Positions 43,688-52,009 of a stretch of DNA of 64,000 nt are shown one piece after another. The notes beneath the pieces were generated by a model. That model saw nothing but the letters and a program-made list of their open reading frames with translations. It was not told the DNA's origin and did no database searches. Every line of letters starts with the position of its first letter. Position 1 is the first letter of the stretch. Source of the DNA: Mycolicibacterium parafortuitum (lineage in GTDB: Bacteria > Actinomycetota > Actinomycetes > Mycobacteriales > Mycobacteriaceae); assembly GCF_010725485.1 (NCBI RefSeq), contig NZ_AP022598.1:744001-808000 (forward strand), written 5' to 3'. Position numbers and translations under genes: made by a program.

Positions 43688-44185
43688 ATGTCGCTGGTCG
43701 TCCCCCCGTATCCGCCGCCGCGCTACACCGCCGACGAGCCCGAGGTGAGCGCTTGGCTCAAACGCGCCGACGCCCCGCCGGACTACGACGCGTTCGGACA
43801 CATCCAGTACCACTACCTGGCCGACCAATCCGACACCGACGGCGACTACGGCCTGTACCGGGTGCAGATCGCACCGCGCGGCGGCGGCCCGGGCCCGCAC
43901 TTCCACCGCGGCATGTCCGAGGCGTTCTACGTGCTGTCCGGAACGCTGTCGCTGTACAACGGCACCGAGTGGGTGGACGGGAACACCGGCGATTTCCTCT
44001 ACGTGCCGCCGGGCGGCATCCACGGCTTCCGCAACGAAGCCGACGAGCCGGCGTCCATCCTGATCCTGTTCGCCCCCGGCGCGCCGCGCGAGCACTACTT
44101 CGAGGGGCTGCCGCACATCGGCGAGCTCAGCGACGAGGAACGCCGCGAGTGGTTCGCCAAGCACGACAACCACTGGGTGGAGTGA
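43688..44185 (+). CDS. Cupin-domain protein
   Basis: A 165-residue single cupin. Motif 1 is PHFHRGMSEAFYVLSGTLSLYNG (about residues 76-98) and motif 2 is GDFLYVPPGGIHGFRNEA (about 105-122), with the metal-binding histidines and glutamate present. It starts 17 bases after the SDR and is likely in the same transcript. It may be a dioxygenase, isomerase or binding protein; not specific. Confidence 0.85.
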   Translation: MSLVVPPYPPPRYTADEPEVSAWLKRADAPPDYDAFGHIQYHYLADQSDTDGDYGLYRVQIAPRGGGPGPHFHRGMSEAFYVLSGTLSLYNGTEWVDGNTGDFLYVPPGGIHGFRNEADEPASILILFAPGAPREHYFEGLPHIGELSDEERREWFAKHDNHWVE

Positions 44186-44268
44186 CCGGAGCGGTGTAAA
44201 CCCCCAGCACGCGCGGGACACGCCGCGCCGGACACGCCGCAGAGATGCGGTCGCGGAACCGGTTGCCC

Positions 44269-44304
44269 TAGACTGCATTCCGGTCGCCGCCGGAAACGGC
44301 GGCG
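44269..44304 (+). promoter_or_regulatory. Helicase promoter and leader hairpin
   Basis: TAGACT (44269-44274) is a likely -10. A perfect 8-bp hairpin (CGCCGCCG-GAAA-CGGCGGCG, 44285-44304) with a GAAA tetraloop follows in the leader, about 9 bases before the GGGAGGAG ribosome-binding site of the helicase gene. Confidence 0.5.
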
Positions 44305-44326
44305 AGTTCGTCGGGAGGAGTCATGG

Positions 44327-46048
44327 GTGCGGGCTGATCCAGCACCCACGTCCGGCACTTCCGGGCCCGGCACCCAGGCGCTGCGTGGCTGGCAGCGGCG
44401 CGCGCTGGTCAAGTACCTGACCGCCAAGCCCCGCGACTTCCTCGCCGTCGCGACCCCCGGCGCCGGTAAGACCACGTTCGCGCTGCGCATCGTCTCCGAA
44501 CTGCTCGCCGAGGGCACCGTCGAGGCCGTCACCATCGTGGTCCCGACCGAACACCTCAAGATCCAGTGGGCGCAGGCCGCCGCGCGGCACGGCATCGCGC
44601 TGGACCCGAAGTTCTCCAACTCGAACTCGCAGACGTCCTCGGAGTACCACGGCGTCGTCGTCACCTATGCCCAGGTCGCCAGCCACCCGACCCGGCACCG
44701 GGTGCGCACCGAGAACCGCAGGACGCTCGTGGTGTTCGACGAGATCCACCACGGCGGCGACGCCAAGAGCTGGGGCGATGCGATCCGGGAGGCGTTCGAC
44801 GACGCGACGCGCCGGCTCGCCCTGACCGGTACACCGTTCCGCAGCGACGACAGCGCGATCCCGTTCGTCACCTACGAAGAGGACGCCGCAGGGTACAAGA
44901 CCTCGGTGGCCGACCACACCTACGGCTACTCCGACGCGCTCGCCGACGGCGTGGTGCGCCCGGTGATGTTCATGGCGTACTCCGGCGAGGCGCGCTGGCG
45001 CGACAGCGCCGGCGAGGAGCACGCCGCCCGGCTGGGCGAGCCACTGACCGCCGAGCAGACCGCGCGAGCCTGGAAGTCGGCGCTCGACCCGAAGGGCGAG
45101 TGGATGCCCGCGGTGATCGCCGCGGCGGACAAGCGGCTGGACGGGCTGCGCCAGCACATCCCCGACGCCGGCGGCATGATCATCGCCACCGACCAGACCG
45201 CCGCGCGTGCGTACGCCAAGCTGCTGCTCAAGCTCACCGGGGAAGACCCGACCGTCGTGCTCTCCGACGACAAGGGCGCCTCCGACCGCATCGCCCAGTA
45301 TTCGGCGGACACATCGAAGTGGCTGGTGGCCGTGCGCATGGTGTCCGAAGGTGTCGACGTGCCGCGACTGTCGGTCGGTGTGTATGCGACGAGCGCGTCG
45401 ACGCCGCTGTTCTTCGCCCAGGCGATCGGGCGCTTCGTGCGGTCCCGGCGCCTCGGCGAGACCGCCAGCATCTTCCTGCCGTCGGTGCCGAACCTGCTGA
45501 TGCTGGCCAGCGAGATGGAGGCCCAGCGCAATCACGTGCTGGGCAAACCGCACCGCGAGCCGCTCGAGGACCCGCTGGACGCCGAACTGCGTGAGCAGAA
45601 GCGCGACGAGCCCGGCGAGGAGGAGAAGAAGGTCGAGTATCTCGGCGCCGACGCCGAACTCGACCAGGTGATCTTCGACGGGTCGTCGTTCGGCACGGCG
45701 ACACCCGCGGGCAGTGACGAGGAGGCCGACTACCTCGGCATCCCCGGCCTGCTCGACCCGCAGTCAATGCGAGATCTGTTGCGCCGCAGGCAGGATGAGC
45801 AACTCCAGAAGCGCACCGCAGCTGGGGTGCAACCACCCAAGACCACCCACGGGCAGCTTCGGGAGTTGCGCACCGAGCTCAACACGCTGGTGTCGCTGGC
45901 CCATCACCGCACCGGACGGCCGCACGGCTGGATCCACAACGAGTTGCGCAGGCGCTGCGGCGGGCCGCCGGTGGCCGCCGCGACACGCGAGCAACTGCAG
46001 GAGCGCATCGCCGCGATCCGCGTACTGCAGCGTGAACTGACCGCCTGA
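44327..46048 (+). CDS. SSL2-type DEAD/DEAH-box helicase
   Basis: A 573-residue superfamily 2 helicase. Walker A is ATPGAGKTT (about residues 42-50), the DEAH-like motif is VVFDEIHHGG, motif III is LTGTPFR, and motif VI is FFAQAIGRFVRSRR. The C-terminal third (from about 430) is acidic then helical and is characteristic of the actinobacterial version. It probably remodels DNA; the pathway is unknown. The GTG start is set by GGGAGGAG 6 bases upstream; an out-of-frame ATG four bases earlier opens a 4-codon frame ending TGA. An Rv2917-like relation is recalled but uncertain. Confidence 0.9.
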   Translation: MRADPAPTSGTSGPGTQALRGWQRRALVKYLTAKPRDFLAVATPGAGKTTFALRIVSELLAEGTVEAVTIVVPTEHLKIQWAQAAARHGIALDPKFSNSNSQTSSEYHGVVVTYAQVASHPTRHRVRTENRRTLVVFDEIHHGGDAKSWGDAIREAFDDATRRLALTGTPFRSDDSAIPFVTYEEDAAGYKTSVADHTYGYSDALADGVVRPVMFMAYSGEARWRDSAGEEHAARLGEPLTAEQTARAWKSALDPKGEWMPAVIAAADKRLDGLRQHIPDAGGMIIATDQTAARAYAKLLLKLTGEDPTVVLSDDKGASDRIAQYSADTSKWLVAVRMVSEGVDVPRLSVGVYATSASTPLFFAQAIGRFVRSRRLGETASIFLPSVPNLLMLASEMEAQRNHVLGKPHREPLEDPLDAELREQKRDEPGEEEKKVEYLGADAELDQVIFDGSSFGTATPAGSDEEADYLGIPGLLDPQSMRDLLRRRQDEQLQKRTAAGVQPPKTTHGQLRELRTELNTLVSLAHHRTGRPHGWIHNELRRRCGGPPVAAATREQLQERIAAIRVLQRELTA

Positions 46049-46097
46049 CCCGATCTCCCGTATCCGTCGGCCCCTCGCCTTCTGCGCTCGACAGGCA

Positions 46098-46103
46098 TAT
46101 ATT
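46098..46103 (+). promoter_or_regulatory. -10 box of LuxR-type gene
   Basis: TATATT, unusually AT-rich for this region, 27 bases before the ATG, with GGGGGTGAA immediately before the start as ribosome-binding site. Confidence 0.4.
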
Positions 46104-46130
46104 CACCTCGGGGCGTTTCGCGGGGGTGAA

Positions 46131-47210
46131 ATGGTCACAATCGAGTGCTTTTCGCAGATGGTCAGCGCCGTCCACGCGGCATCCGTAGAGCCGGACCGGT
46201 GGGTGGAGGCGATGACTCTGGTGAGAATCGCGCTGGGCGGCAATGCGACCGGCTTGGTCGTCGACCAGGGCGCCAACCGCGCCATCCAGAGCTGCAGCTT
46301 CACCGATGACGAGGCGATCACCTCGTACGCGAATTACTACCGGCAGTTCGACTACGTGCTGAAGGCGGTCGAATCCAGCGCGCCGGGGCTGGTACACAGC
46401 GGCGAGGCCCTGGTCGCGCTCAATCCCCGGTCGGCATTCAATGCAGAGTGGATGCGACGGTACGAACTCAACGACGGCATGTTCGTCCGGCTCACGGCCG
46501 CACCGCGTCCGTGCTCGTTCGTGGTGGCCGGCCGGCACGCCGGACCGTTCGCGACGCCGGACAACGTGCGGGTCCTCAACGCACTCGTCCCTCAACTTCA
46601 ACGCGCGCTGCGCACCCAGCACGCCGTCGCCGAACTCCGCGACCGCGTGGCGTCCGGCAACCACCCGGCCGACTCGTTCTCCGCACCGGCGATGACGGTC
46701 TTCAGGGATATGACGATCGGCCACACCAACGCGGCCGCCGAGTCGCTGTTACGGTGCAGCGCAGACATTCTCGTCAGGTCCGGACATGTTCTGCTGCCAT
46801 TCCCATCCGCCGACGCCGAGTTGCGGCGCGCGGTGTCGCAGGCCACCCGGGAGTCGGGACCCCGAACCGCGGAGACGCTGACGGTGCCGCGCGACGCCCT
46901 GTCACGACCGCTCGTCGTGCACGTGCTGCCGTCGACGAACCTGCACCGGCAGCAGGCCGTGGTGATCGTCGTCGACCCCGACAACCATCGAGAGCCGCCC
47001 AAAAAACTTCTGCGGCAGTTATTTTCGTTGACAGACGCCGAAGCGGAGGTGACGCTGCGGATCGCTCGCGGGCTGACGCTGGCCGCGGTCGCCGACGAGT
47101 TGTCGCTGTCTTTGGCCACAGTCAAGACCCATCTGCAGCACGTCTACCAGAAGACCGACACCCACCGGCAGGGCGAACTGGTCCGGCTGTTGTTGTCCCT
47201 CATGCCGTAG
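46131..47210 (+). CDS. LuxR-family transcriptional regulator
   Basis: A 359-residue protein. The C-terminal LuxR helix-turn-helix (about residues 290-357) includes LFSLTDAEAEVTLRIARGLTLAAVADELSLSLATVKTHLQHVYQKTDTHRQGEL. The N-terminal 280 residues are unlike receiver or AHL-binding domains and resemble the PAS-like sensor of other mycobacterial single-gene LuxR regulators. It is likely to respond to a small molecule or redox signal. It overlaps by 11 bases, tail to tail, the FAD enzyme gene, which may be a target. Confidence 0.88.
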   Translation: MVTIECFSQMVSAVHAASVEPDRWVEAMTLVRIALGGNATGLVVDQGANRAIQSCSFTDDEAITSYANYYRQFDYVLKAVESSAPGLVHSGEALVALNPRSAFNAEWMRRYELNDGMFVRLTAAPRPCSFVVAGRHAGPFATPDNVRVLNALVPQLQRALRTQHAVAELRDRVASGNHPADSFSAPAMTVFRDMTIGHTNAAAESLLRCSADILVRSGHVLLPFPSADAELRRAVSQATRESGPRTAETLTVPRDALSRPLVVHVLPSTNLHRQQAVVIVVDPDNHREPPKKLLRQLFSLTDAEAEVTLRIARGLTLAAVADELSLSLATVKTHLQHVYQKTDTHRQGELVRLLLSLMP

Positions 47211-48567
47211 CGGGAACCCCGTCGGCATCGAGGTTCTGACGGCCTCGGGCGGCGAGCACCCTGCGTAGCACCTTGGGGTGCACCAACCGGCTGGGCGGCG
47301 CCAGCATGCCGGTGACCATCTGAAATTCCTGCGCCATCCACGGATCGGTCTCGCAGGCCAACAGGATGCGGTCGAGCAACGCGGTCGTCATCTTCATCGA
47401 GAGTGAGCGCTTGCCTTCCACTTCCGGCAACGCCAGATCCGAACCGACGGCCGTGCGCCAGGCGATGTCGATGCTCTTGGCCGCCGCCCGGTGGAAGCGC
47501 CGGGACAGCTCTCCGCCATCGGCGCGCAGGCACTCGCGCAGCGCGATCGCAGCGACGGCGGCGACCGTCATGCCCTGGCCGTAGATCGGGTTGAAGCTCG
47601 CGACCGCATCGCCGGTCACCAGGAGCCCGCGCGGCATCCGGGTCAGCTTGTCGTAGCGGCGCCACCGGCTGGCCGGGAATTTGTACAGCGCGATATCGGC
47701 CAGCGGCTCACCGGCGAGCAACGCGGCGTAGGCGTGCGCAGGCATGAGTTCCCTTAGGTAGGAATAGAATTCGTCTTCGCCAGCGGGAGGTGCGATGCCC
47801 AGCGTTCCCACCAGCACCTGCCAGTCGTTGTTCTCACAGCGGCTCATCGCCCATCCGTAGGGCCGTCCGGCCATCGGCATGTCGATGAACAGGATCTCGT
47901 TCAGAAGTCCGTCCGGGATGCGGACCGGCATGCTGACATAGCTGACATGCACCGTGAGGTGATCTTCGCGGGGCCGCGCGAAACCCATCCGTTCGAGCAA
48001 CGCCGGCGTCCGGGATCCCCGGCCGGTCGCGTCGACGACCAGATCCGCGGCGATCTCGTACTGGCGGTGCTCCGGACGGCTCGTCACGCGGACCCCGGTC
48101 ACCGTGTCGGCCGACCAGGTCAACGCGTCCGCGTCGTGGCGGTCGACGAGAGTCACCGCGGGTAGCGCCCGCACCCGCCGGCGCACATGGCTTTCGATGA
48201 ACGGTCGGCTCGCGTGCAGGAGCGTCAGCTTCTCCGGATCACGCAGCCTGCCCGTCCTGGTGACCAGATGCCCACTGAAACGGGTGTACAGCTCACCGAG
48301 GTCGCCGCTGCGCCACAAGTGGGCGCCGTCGCCGACCATCTCATCGGTGACTCCCGGAAACAGCTCTTCGACGACCTGACCGCACCGCGCCAGCACCACG
48401 TGCGGTTGCCGCGACTGCGGGACCCCGTGCCGCGGCGCCGCGGTGTCGTCGAGTTCGTCACGGTCGACGATGGTGACCCGGTCGTAGAACTCGGTCAGTA
48501 CCCGCGCCGCCAACAGCCCGGCCATGCTGGCGCCGAGCACTACCGCGTGTCCACCCCGATTCCGCAT
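47200..48567 (-). CDS. FAD-dependent oxidoreductase (geranylgeranyl-reductase/halogenase-like)
   Basis: A 455-residue flavoprotein. The FAD motif is VVLGASMAGLLAARVLTEF (about residues 10-28), DLVVDATGRGSRTPALLERMG lies in the middle, and GDAVASFNPIYGQGMTVAAVAAIALRECL binds the FAD ribityl region. It resembles single-component FAD monooxygenases and squalene-epoxidase/geranylgeranyl reductase relatives. The substrate is unknown. ATG 48567. Convergent with the LuxR gene; an SRPBCC gene lies just upstream on the same strand. Confidence 0.87.
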   Translation of the reverse strand: MRNRGGHAVVLGASMAGLLAARVLTEFYDRVTIVDRDELDDTAAPRHGVPQSRQPHVVLARCGQVVEELFPGVTDEMVGDGAHLWRSGDLGELYTRFSGHLVTRTGRLRDPEKLTLLHASRPFIESHVRRRVRALPAVTLVDRHDADALTWSADTVTGVRVTSRPEHRQYEIAADLVVDATGRGSRTPALLERMGFARPREDHLTVHVSYVSMPVRIPDGLLNEILFIDMPMAGRPYGWAMSRCENNDWQVLVGTLGIAPPAGEDEFYSYLRELMPAHAYAALLAGEPLADIALYKFPASRWRRYDKLTRMPRGLLVTGDAVASFNPIYGQGMTVAAVAAIALRECLRADGGELSRRFHRAAAKSIDIAWRTAVGSDLALPEVEGKRSLSMKMTTALLDRILLACETDPWMAQEFQMVTGMLAPPSRLVHPKVLRRVLAARGRQNLDADGVPATA

Positions 48568-48619
48568 CCCTCAATGAGGCACCAGAGCCGCCCGAAGATC
48601 ATCAACCGAACGGCTGAGA

Positions 48620-49090
48620 TCACCCGGCCGCGAGCTTCGCGAGATTGTCCAGCGAGTACTCCAGAAGTGTGACGGCAAACGGCGGGAACTCGATGTGTTC
48701 GCGCAGTTCGGCGGGCACACCCGACCAGTCATAGGTCAGGGTGACCCGCGTCTGCGTCGCGCCGAGCGGTTCCAGGTCATAGCGCCACGTCCAGCCGCCG
48801 TACCCCACCACCCCGTCCGGCCCCGCCTGGCCGGGTTCCCAGCCCACGACGCGGTCCTGCTCGAACGCGATGACCTTGTTGGACATCTCGTAGTGTCCGT
48901 CCGGATGGTTGTCGTGGTACATCGCGACCCGGAACATCTGCCCGACGCCGGCCAACGGTTCCGGGTCGAGCGCCTCACGCACCCAGCCGGTTCCGTCGAT
49001 CGCGGCGTGGTTGGCGGGATCGGCGAGCAACGCGAACGTCGCCGTAACGGGAGCATCGACAGTGGCTTCGACAGTCATGGTTTCGGTCAT
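48620..49090 (-). CDS. SRPBCC (polyketide cyclase/START-like) protein
   Basis: A 156-residue helix-grip protein: TVEATVDAPVTATFALLADPANHAAIDGTGWVREAL at the N-terminus and a C-terminal helix with VTLLEYSLDNLAKLAAG. Such proteins bind hydrophobic ligands or act as cyclases. It lies 52 bases upstream of the FAD enzyme on the same strand, so the two may act on the same compound. No catalytic signature. Confidence 0.85.
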   Translation of the reverse strand: MTETMTVEATVDAPVTATFALLADPANHAAIDGTGWVREALDPEPLAGVGQMFRVAMYHDNHPDGHYEMSNKVIAFEQDRVVGWEPGQAGPDGVVGYGGWTWRYDLEPLGATQTRVTLTYDWSGVPAELREHIEFPPFAVTLLEYSLDNLAKLAAG

Positions 49091-49128
49091 GCACAGGCTG
49101 ACCGTCCGCGGCCGCGGAACTCATCGCG

Positions 49129-49944
49129 TCACAGCCCGAGCAGCGCGGGCAGGTCGGCCACCGAGTCGATGACGTGGTTGGGCTGCATCGCGAATTCGTC
49201 TGCCGCCCAGCGGTCCAGCGTGTCCTGCCGGAACTTGCCGGTGCGCACCAGCACCCCGGTCATGCCGACCACCTGACCGGCCAGCACATCGTTGTTGAGA
49301 TCGTCACCGACGACGTACATCTCCTCGGGGTCCACGCCCAGCCGGCCGGCCGCGGACAGGAAACCCTCCGGCGCGGGCTTACCCACCGCGGTGGCCTTGC
49401 GGCCCGATGTCTTCTCCATCCCGATCAGGTACATGCCGGTGTCGACGCGCAGGCCGTCGGTGGTGGTCCACGCGGTGCTGCGGTGCATCGCGACCACCGG
49501 GACGCCCTGCGCCATCCAGTCGTAGACCCAGGACAGCGTCAGGTGGCTGTACTCGGGTCCGGCGCCGCCGAGCAGCACGACGTCCGGCGGCTCGGGGGCG
49601 CGCGGGCCGTCGAACTCACCGGAGTAGACGATGTCGATGCCGGGCATGTCCTCGGCGATCTGACCGCTGTTGACCAGGAAGCACCGCGCGCCGGGGTAGC
49701 GGTCCCGCACGTAGTCGGCTGTCAGCACCGCCGCGGTGATCACCTCGTCGGCGCGAACCGCCATGCCCGCTTCGCTGAGCAGTTCGGCGATCTGGACGCG
49801 GGTCCTGGTGGTGGTGTTGGTCAGGTAGGTGCAGGCGATCTGGTTGTCCGCCAACGTCTGCAGCGTTTCGGCGGCACCGGGAATCGGCTTCCACGACGTC
49901 ACGAGCACGCCGTCGATGTCGAAGAGGATCCCGCCGATCGCCAT
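49129..49944 (-). CDS. HAD-superfamily (IIA, NagD-like) hydrolase
   Basis: A 271-residue phosphatase-like protein. Motif I is LFDIDGVLV (about residues 6-14), motif II is TYLTNTTTRTR, a Lys is in GKPAPEGF, and motif IV is VGDDLNNDVLAG. The cap domain between motifs II and III marks subclass IIA (NagD/PNPP type). It likely dephosphorylates a sugar or nucleotide phosphate in the cytosol. ATG 49944 is chosen by family start. Confidence 0.92.
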   Translation of the reverse strand: MAIGGILFDIDGVLVTSWKPIPGAAETLQTLADNQIACTYLTNTTTRTRVQIAELLSEAGMAVRADEVITAAVLTADYVRDRYPGARCFLVNSGQIAEDMPGIDIVYSGEFDGPRAPEPPDVVLLGGAGPEYSHLTLSWVYDWMAQGVPVVAMHRSTAWTTTDGLRVDTGMYLIGMEKTSGRKATAVGKPAPEGFLSAAGRLGVDPEEMYVVGDDLNNDVLAGQVVGMTGVLVRTGKFRQDTLDRWAADEFAMQPNHVIDSVADLPALLGL

Positions 49945-49989
49945 GGTGCGACAGTAAACGGCCCGCGTCGGCACGCAAGTCGTACCCCG

Positions 49990-51486
49990 CTAGTGTTCCC
50001 CGCCGCCGCGCGCCCACCGGGTCGCGGACAACCACGGCGAGGTGGCTCCGGCGATGGCCCACGCCTGCTCGGCGGGTACGTCGATGACCTCGTACCGTTT
50101 GACACCCGCGGCGGTCGCGGCGATCAGCGTCGCCACGCCGGCGCGGCGCTGCGGCAGCGTCTGGCGCACCGTCCAGCCCACGATGCCCGCCGATGCCACG
50201 CAGTCGCGACGGCGGTGCAGGCTGCCCGCGCGGGCGACCAGCCAGCCGCCGCCGATCCGGTGCCCGAGCGACCGGGCGCGGTCGGCGGCCAGTGCCGCGC
50301 ACGCCGCGGCCGTCAGCGCCGTGGCCACCCACGCCCACACCGGGACCCCGCCGGCCGCCGACCAGACGGCCAGTCCCACCGCGGCGGCGGCGGGCAGCAG
50401 CATCGCGCGGGTCCAGCGCCGCCGGGTCGCGGCGGGCCCGTGCCCGGTCAGTGCGCCGGTGACGGCGTCGGGCCGGCCGATCAGATCACCGAGCACCGCT
50501 TCGGCGGTCGGCCGCGGGCACGGCGGAAGCAGCTGCGACGCCTCGCCGGCGCCGGTGACGCCGGTCATCACAGCATCCAGGCGGGCACCACCGAAAAGCC
50601 GTACCAGAAGCGGTTCCCGCAGTGTGCCGCCGCGCAGCCGGCGCATGTCGAATGCGCGTTCCCGCACCCGCACCAGACCATGCGAAAGCTGCAGTACACC
50701 GGCGTCGCGTGCGGTGTCACGGCGCAGCACCAGGTTGCCGTAGGTGAGCAGCGACTGGGTCACCGACAACGCGATCGCCGCGACCAGTACCACCGCTGCG
50801 GCGGACGCGACCGCAGCGGCCGTCCCGAGCTCGTCGAGCACCTGCTGTCCGTTTCGCGCCAGTGCCGAATCCTGCAGCGCCCGAAGGACTCCCGCCTGCG
50901 AGAGCACGCCGAGCACGGCGGCGATCGTGACCAGGCCGGTCGGGGTCAATGCGCTGTACCGAAGCCACGACGGCTGCCACCGCGCCAGTTCCACGGCGGA
51001 CGAGTCCGCCAGATCGGGCACGGCGGACGAGTCCGCCGGATCCGGCACGGCGGACGAGTCCGCCAGCAGCACCGCCCGCAGCCGGGCCACATCGCCGGCG
51101 GGCACCGCGTCGAGCTCGAAAGCCGTGTCGCCTGCCGCTTCCTGACCGGTGCTGACCTTGAGCACCGTCAGTCCGAGCAGCCGGTGCAGCAGCCGGGCGT
51201 CGGTGGACACCGAACGGATCCGGTTGCGCGGCACCGAGAGCACCACCCGCCGCAGTACCCCGCTGCGCAGTTGCACCTCGTCGGCGCCGATGCGGTAGGT
51301 GGTGGTGAACCAGCGCGCCAGCCCGAAGCCGACGACGAGGACGACACCGGCGAGCGTCCACAGCGGGTTGCCGGTGGCCGATCCGAGCACGAGCGATCCG
51401 ACCAGCACCGGGATCTGGCGGATCACCTCGTGCACGGGGTGCACGAGCAGCATCCGCGGACTCAACCGGGACCAGTCGGGCGTCAC
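49990..51486 (-). CDS. Bacterial PH-domain (YdbT-like) membrane protein
   Basis: A 498-residue protein with about six membrane segments and three bPH2-type regions (for example TYRIGADEVQLRSGVLRRVVLSVPRNRIRSVSTDARLLHRLLGL and GNLVLRRDTARDAGVLQLSHGLVRVRERAFDMRRL). A linker contains three near-copies of ADSSAVPD encoded by 27-bp tandem repeats. Proteins of this pair (YdbS/YdbT) are membrane associated; their role is unknown. The GTG start overlaps the upstream partner (GTGA). Confidence 0.85.
   Translation of the reverse strand: MTPDWSRLSPRMLLVHPVHEVIRQIPVLVGSLVLGSATGNPLWTLAGVVLVVGFGLARWFTTTYRIGADEVQLRSGVLRRVVLSVPRNRIRSVSTDARLLHRLLGLTVLKVSTGQEAAGDTAFELDAVPAGDVARLRAVLLADSSAVPDPADSSAVPDLADSSAVELARWQPSWLRYSALTPTGLVTIAAVLGVLSQAGVLRALQDSALARNGQQVLDELGTAAAVASAAAVVLVAAIALSVTQSLLTYGNLVLRRDTARDAGVLQLSHGLVRVRERAFDMRRLRGGTLREPLLVRLFGGARLDAVMTGVTGAGEASQLLPPCPRPTAEAVLGDLIGRPDAVTGALTGHGPAATRRRWTRAMLLPAAAAVGLAVWSAAGGVPVWAWVATALTAAACAALAADRARSLGHRIGGGWLVARAGSLHRRRDCVASAGIVGWTVRQTLPQRRAGVATLIAATAAGVKRYEVIDVPAEQAWAIAGATSPWLSATRWARGGGEH
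50993..51064. repeat. 27-bp in-frame minisatellite (2.7 copies)
   Basis: Units start at 50993, 51020 and 51047; each begins ACGGCGGACGAGTCCGCC and the third is partial (18 bases). Each unit holds the 16-bp palindrome GGCGGACGAGTCCGCC. Being a multiple of three, it changes protein length without a frameshift. Confidence 0.85.
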
Positions 51487-51965
51487 GTGGCGTCCTCGCC
51501 GCCCAGCGCGGCGATGTCGGTCAGCTGCGCCACCACCCGGTCGGCGACGTCGACCTCGAGCGCGACGATGCGCACCGCCCCGGCCGACGACGCGGTCGTC
51601 ACCGTCACGTTGGACAACCCGAACATCCGGTCCAGCGGGCCGCGGTAGGTGTCGACGGTCTGTACCCGCGAGATCGGTGCGATGCGGCGCTCCTGCACCA
51701 GCCAGCCCGTGCGGGTGTACACGGCCGTGGCGTCCAGATCCCAGCGGTGCACGCGATAGCGCCACAACGGCGCGACGACGATCGACACCGTCGCCCCGAG
51801 CACGGTGGCCACGGCGACGAGCACGTGCAGCCACAGCCGCTCCGCGTCGAACGCGAACCACACGATCTGCGCGATGACGGCGACCATCCACGGGACGGCG
51901 GCGCCGAGGGCCCACACCAGCGGCGCTTTCCGGCTCGGCGGGTGCGCCGGTTCGACCAGGTGCAC
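51483..51965 (-). CDS. Bacterial PH-domain (YdbS-like) membrane protein
   Basis: A 160-residue partner of the YdbT-like protein. Two membrane helices (about residues 20-65) are followed by a bPH2 domain (YRVHRWDLDATAVYTRTGWLVQERRIAPISRVQTVDTYRGPLDRMFGLSNVTVTT). The GTG at 51965 is preferred because TAGGCT lies 7 bases upstream (leaderless) and because an ATG at 52010 would collide with the divergent SDR start. It is coupled to the next gene. Confidence 0.82.
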   Translation of the reverse strand: MHLVEPAHPPSRKAPLVWALGAAVPWMVAVIAQIVWFAFDAERLWLHVLVAVATVLGATVSIVVAPLWRYRVHRWDLDATAVYTRTGWLVQERRIAPISRVQTVDTYRGPLDRMFGLSNVTVTTASSAGAVRIVALEVDVADRVVAQLTDIAALGGEDAT

Positions 51966-51978
51966 GCGATCGAGCCTA
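51965..51978 (-). promoter_or_regulatory. Leaderless promoter of YdbS-like gene
   Basis: Minus strand TAGGCT, then 7 bases, then GTG at 51965. Confidence 0.45.
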
Positions 51979-51995
51979 GTTGCCGTGCGGGACCG

Positions 51996-52009
51996 TAAGT
52001 TGAATGCCA
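51996..52009 (+). promoter_or_regulatory. Leaderless promoter of SDR gene
   Basis: TAAGTT (51996-52001), then 7 bases (GAATGCC), then ATG at 52009. It lies back to back with the YdbS-like promoter, about 20 bases apart. Confidence 0.5.

Noticed and set aside
50993..51064. Possible CRISPR-like repeat
   Set aside because: Units are contiguous without spacers, in frame inside a gene, and no cas genes are present.
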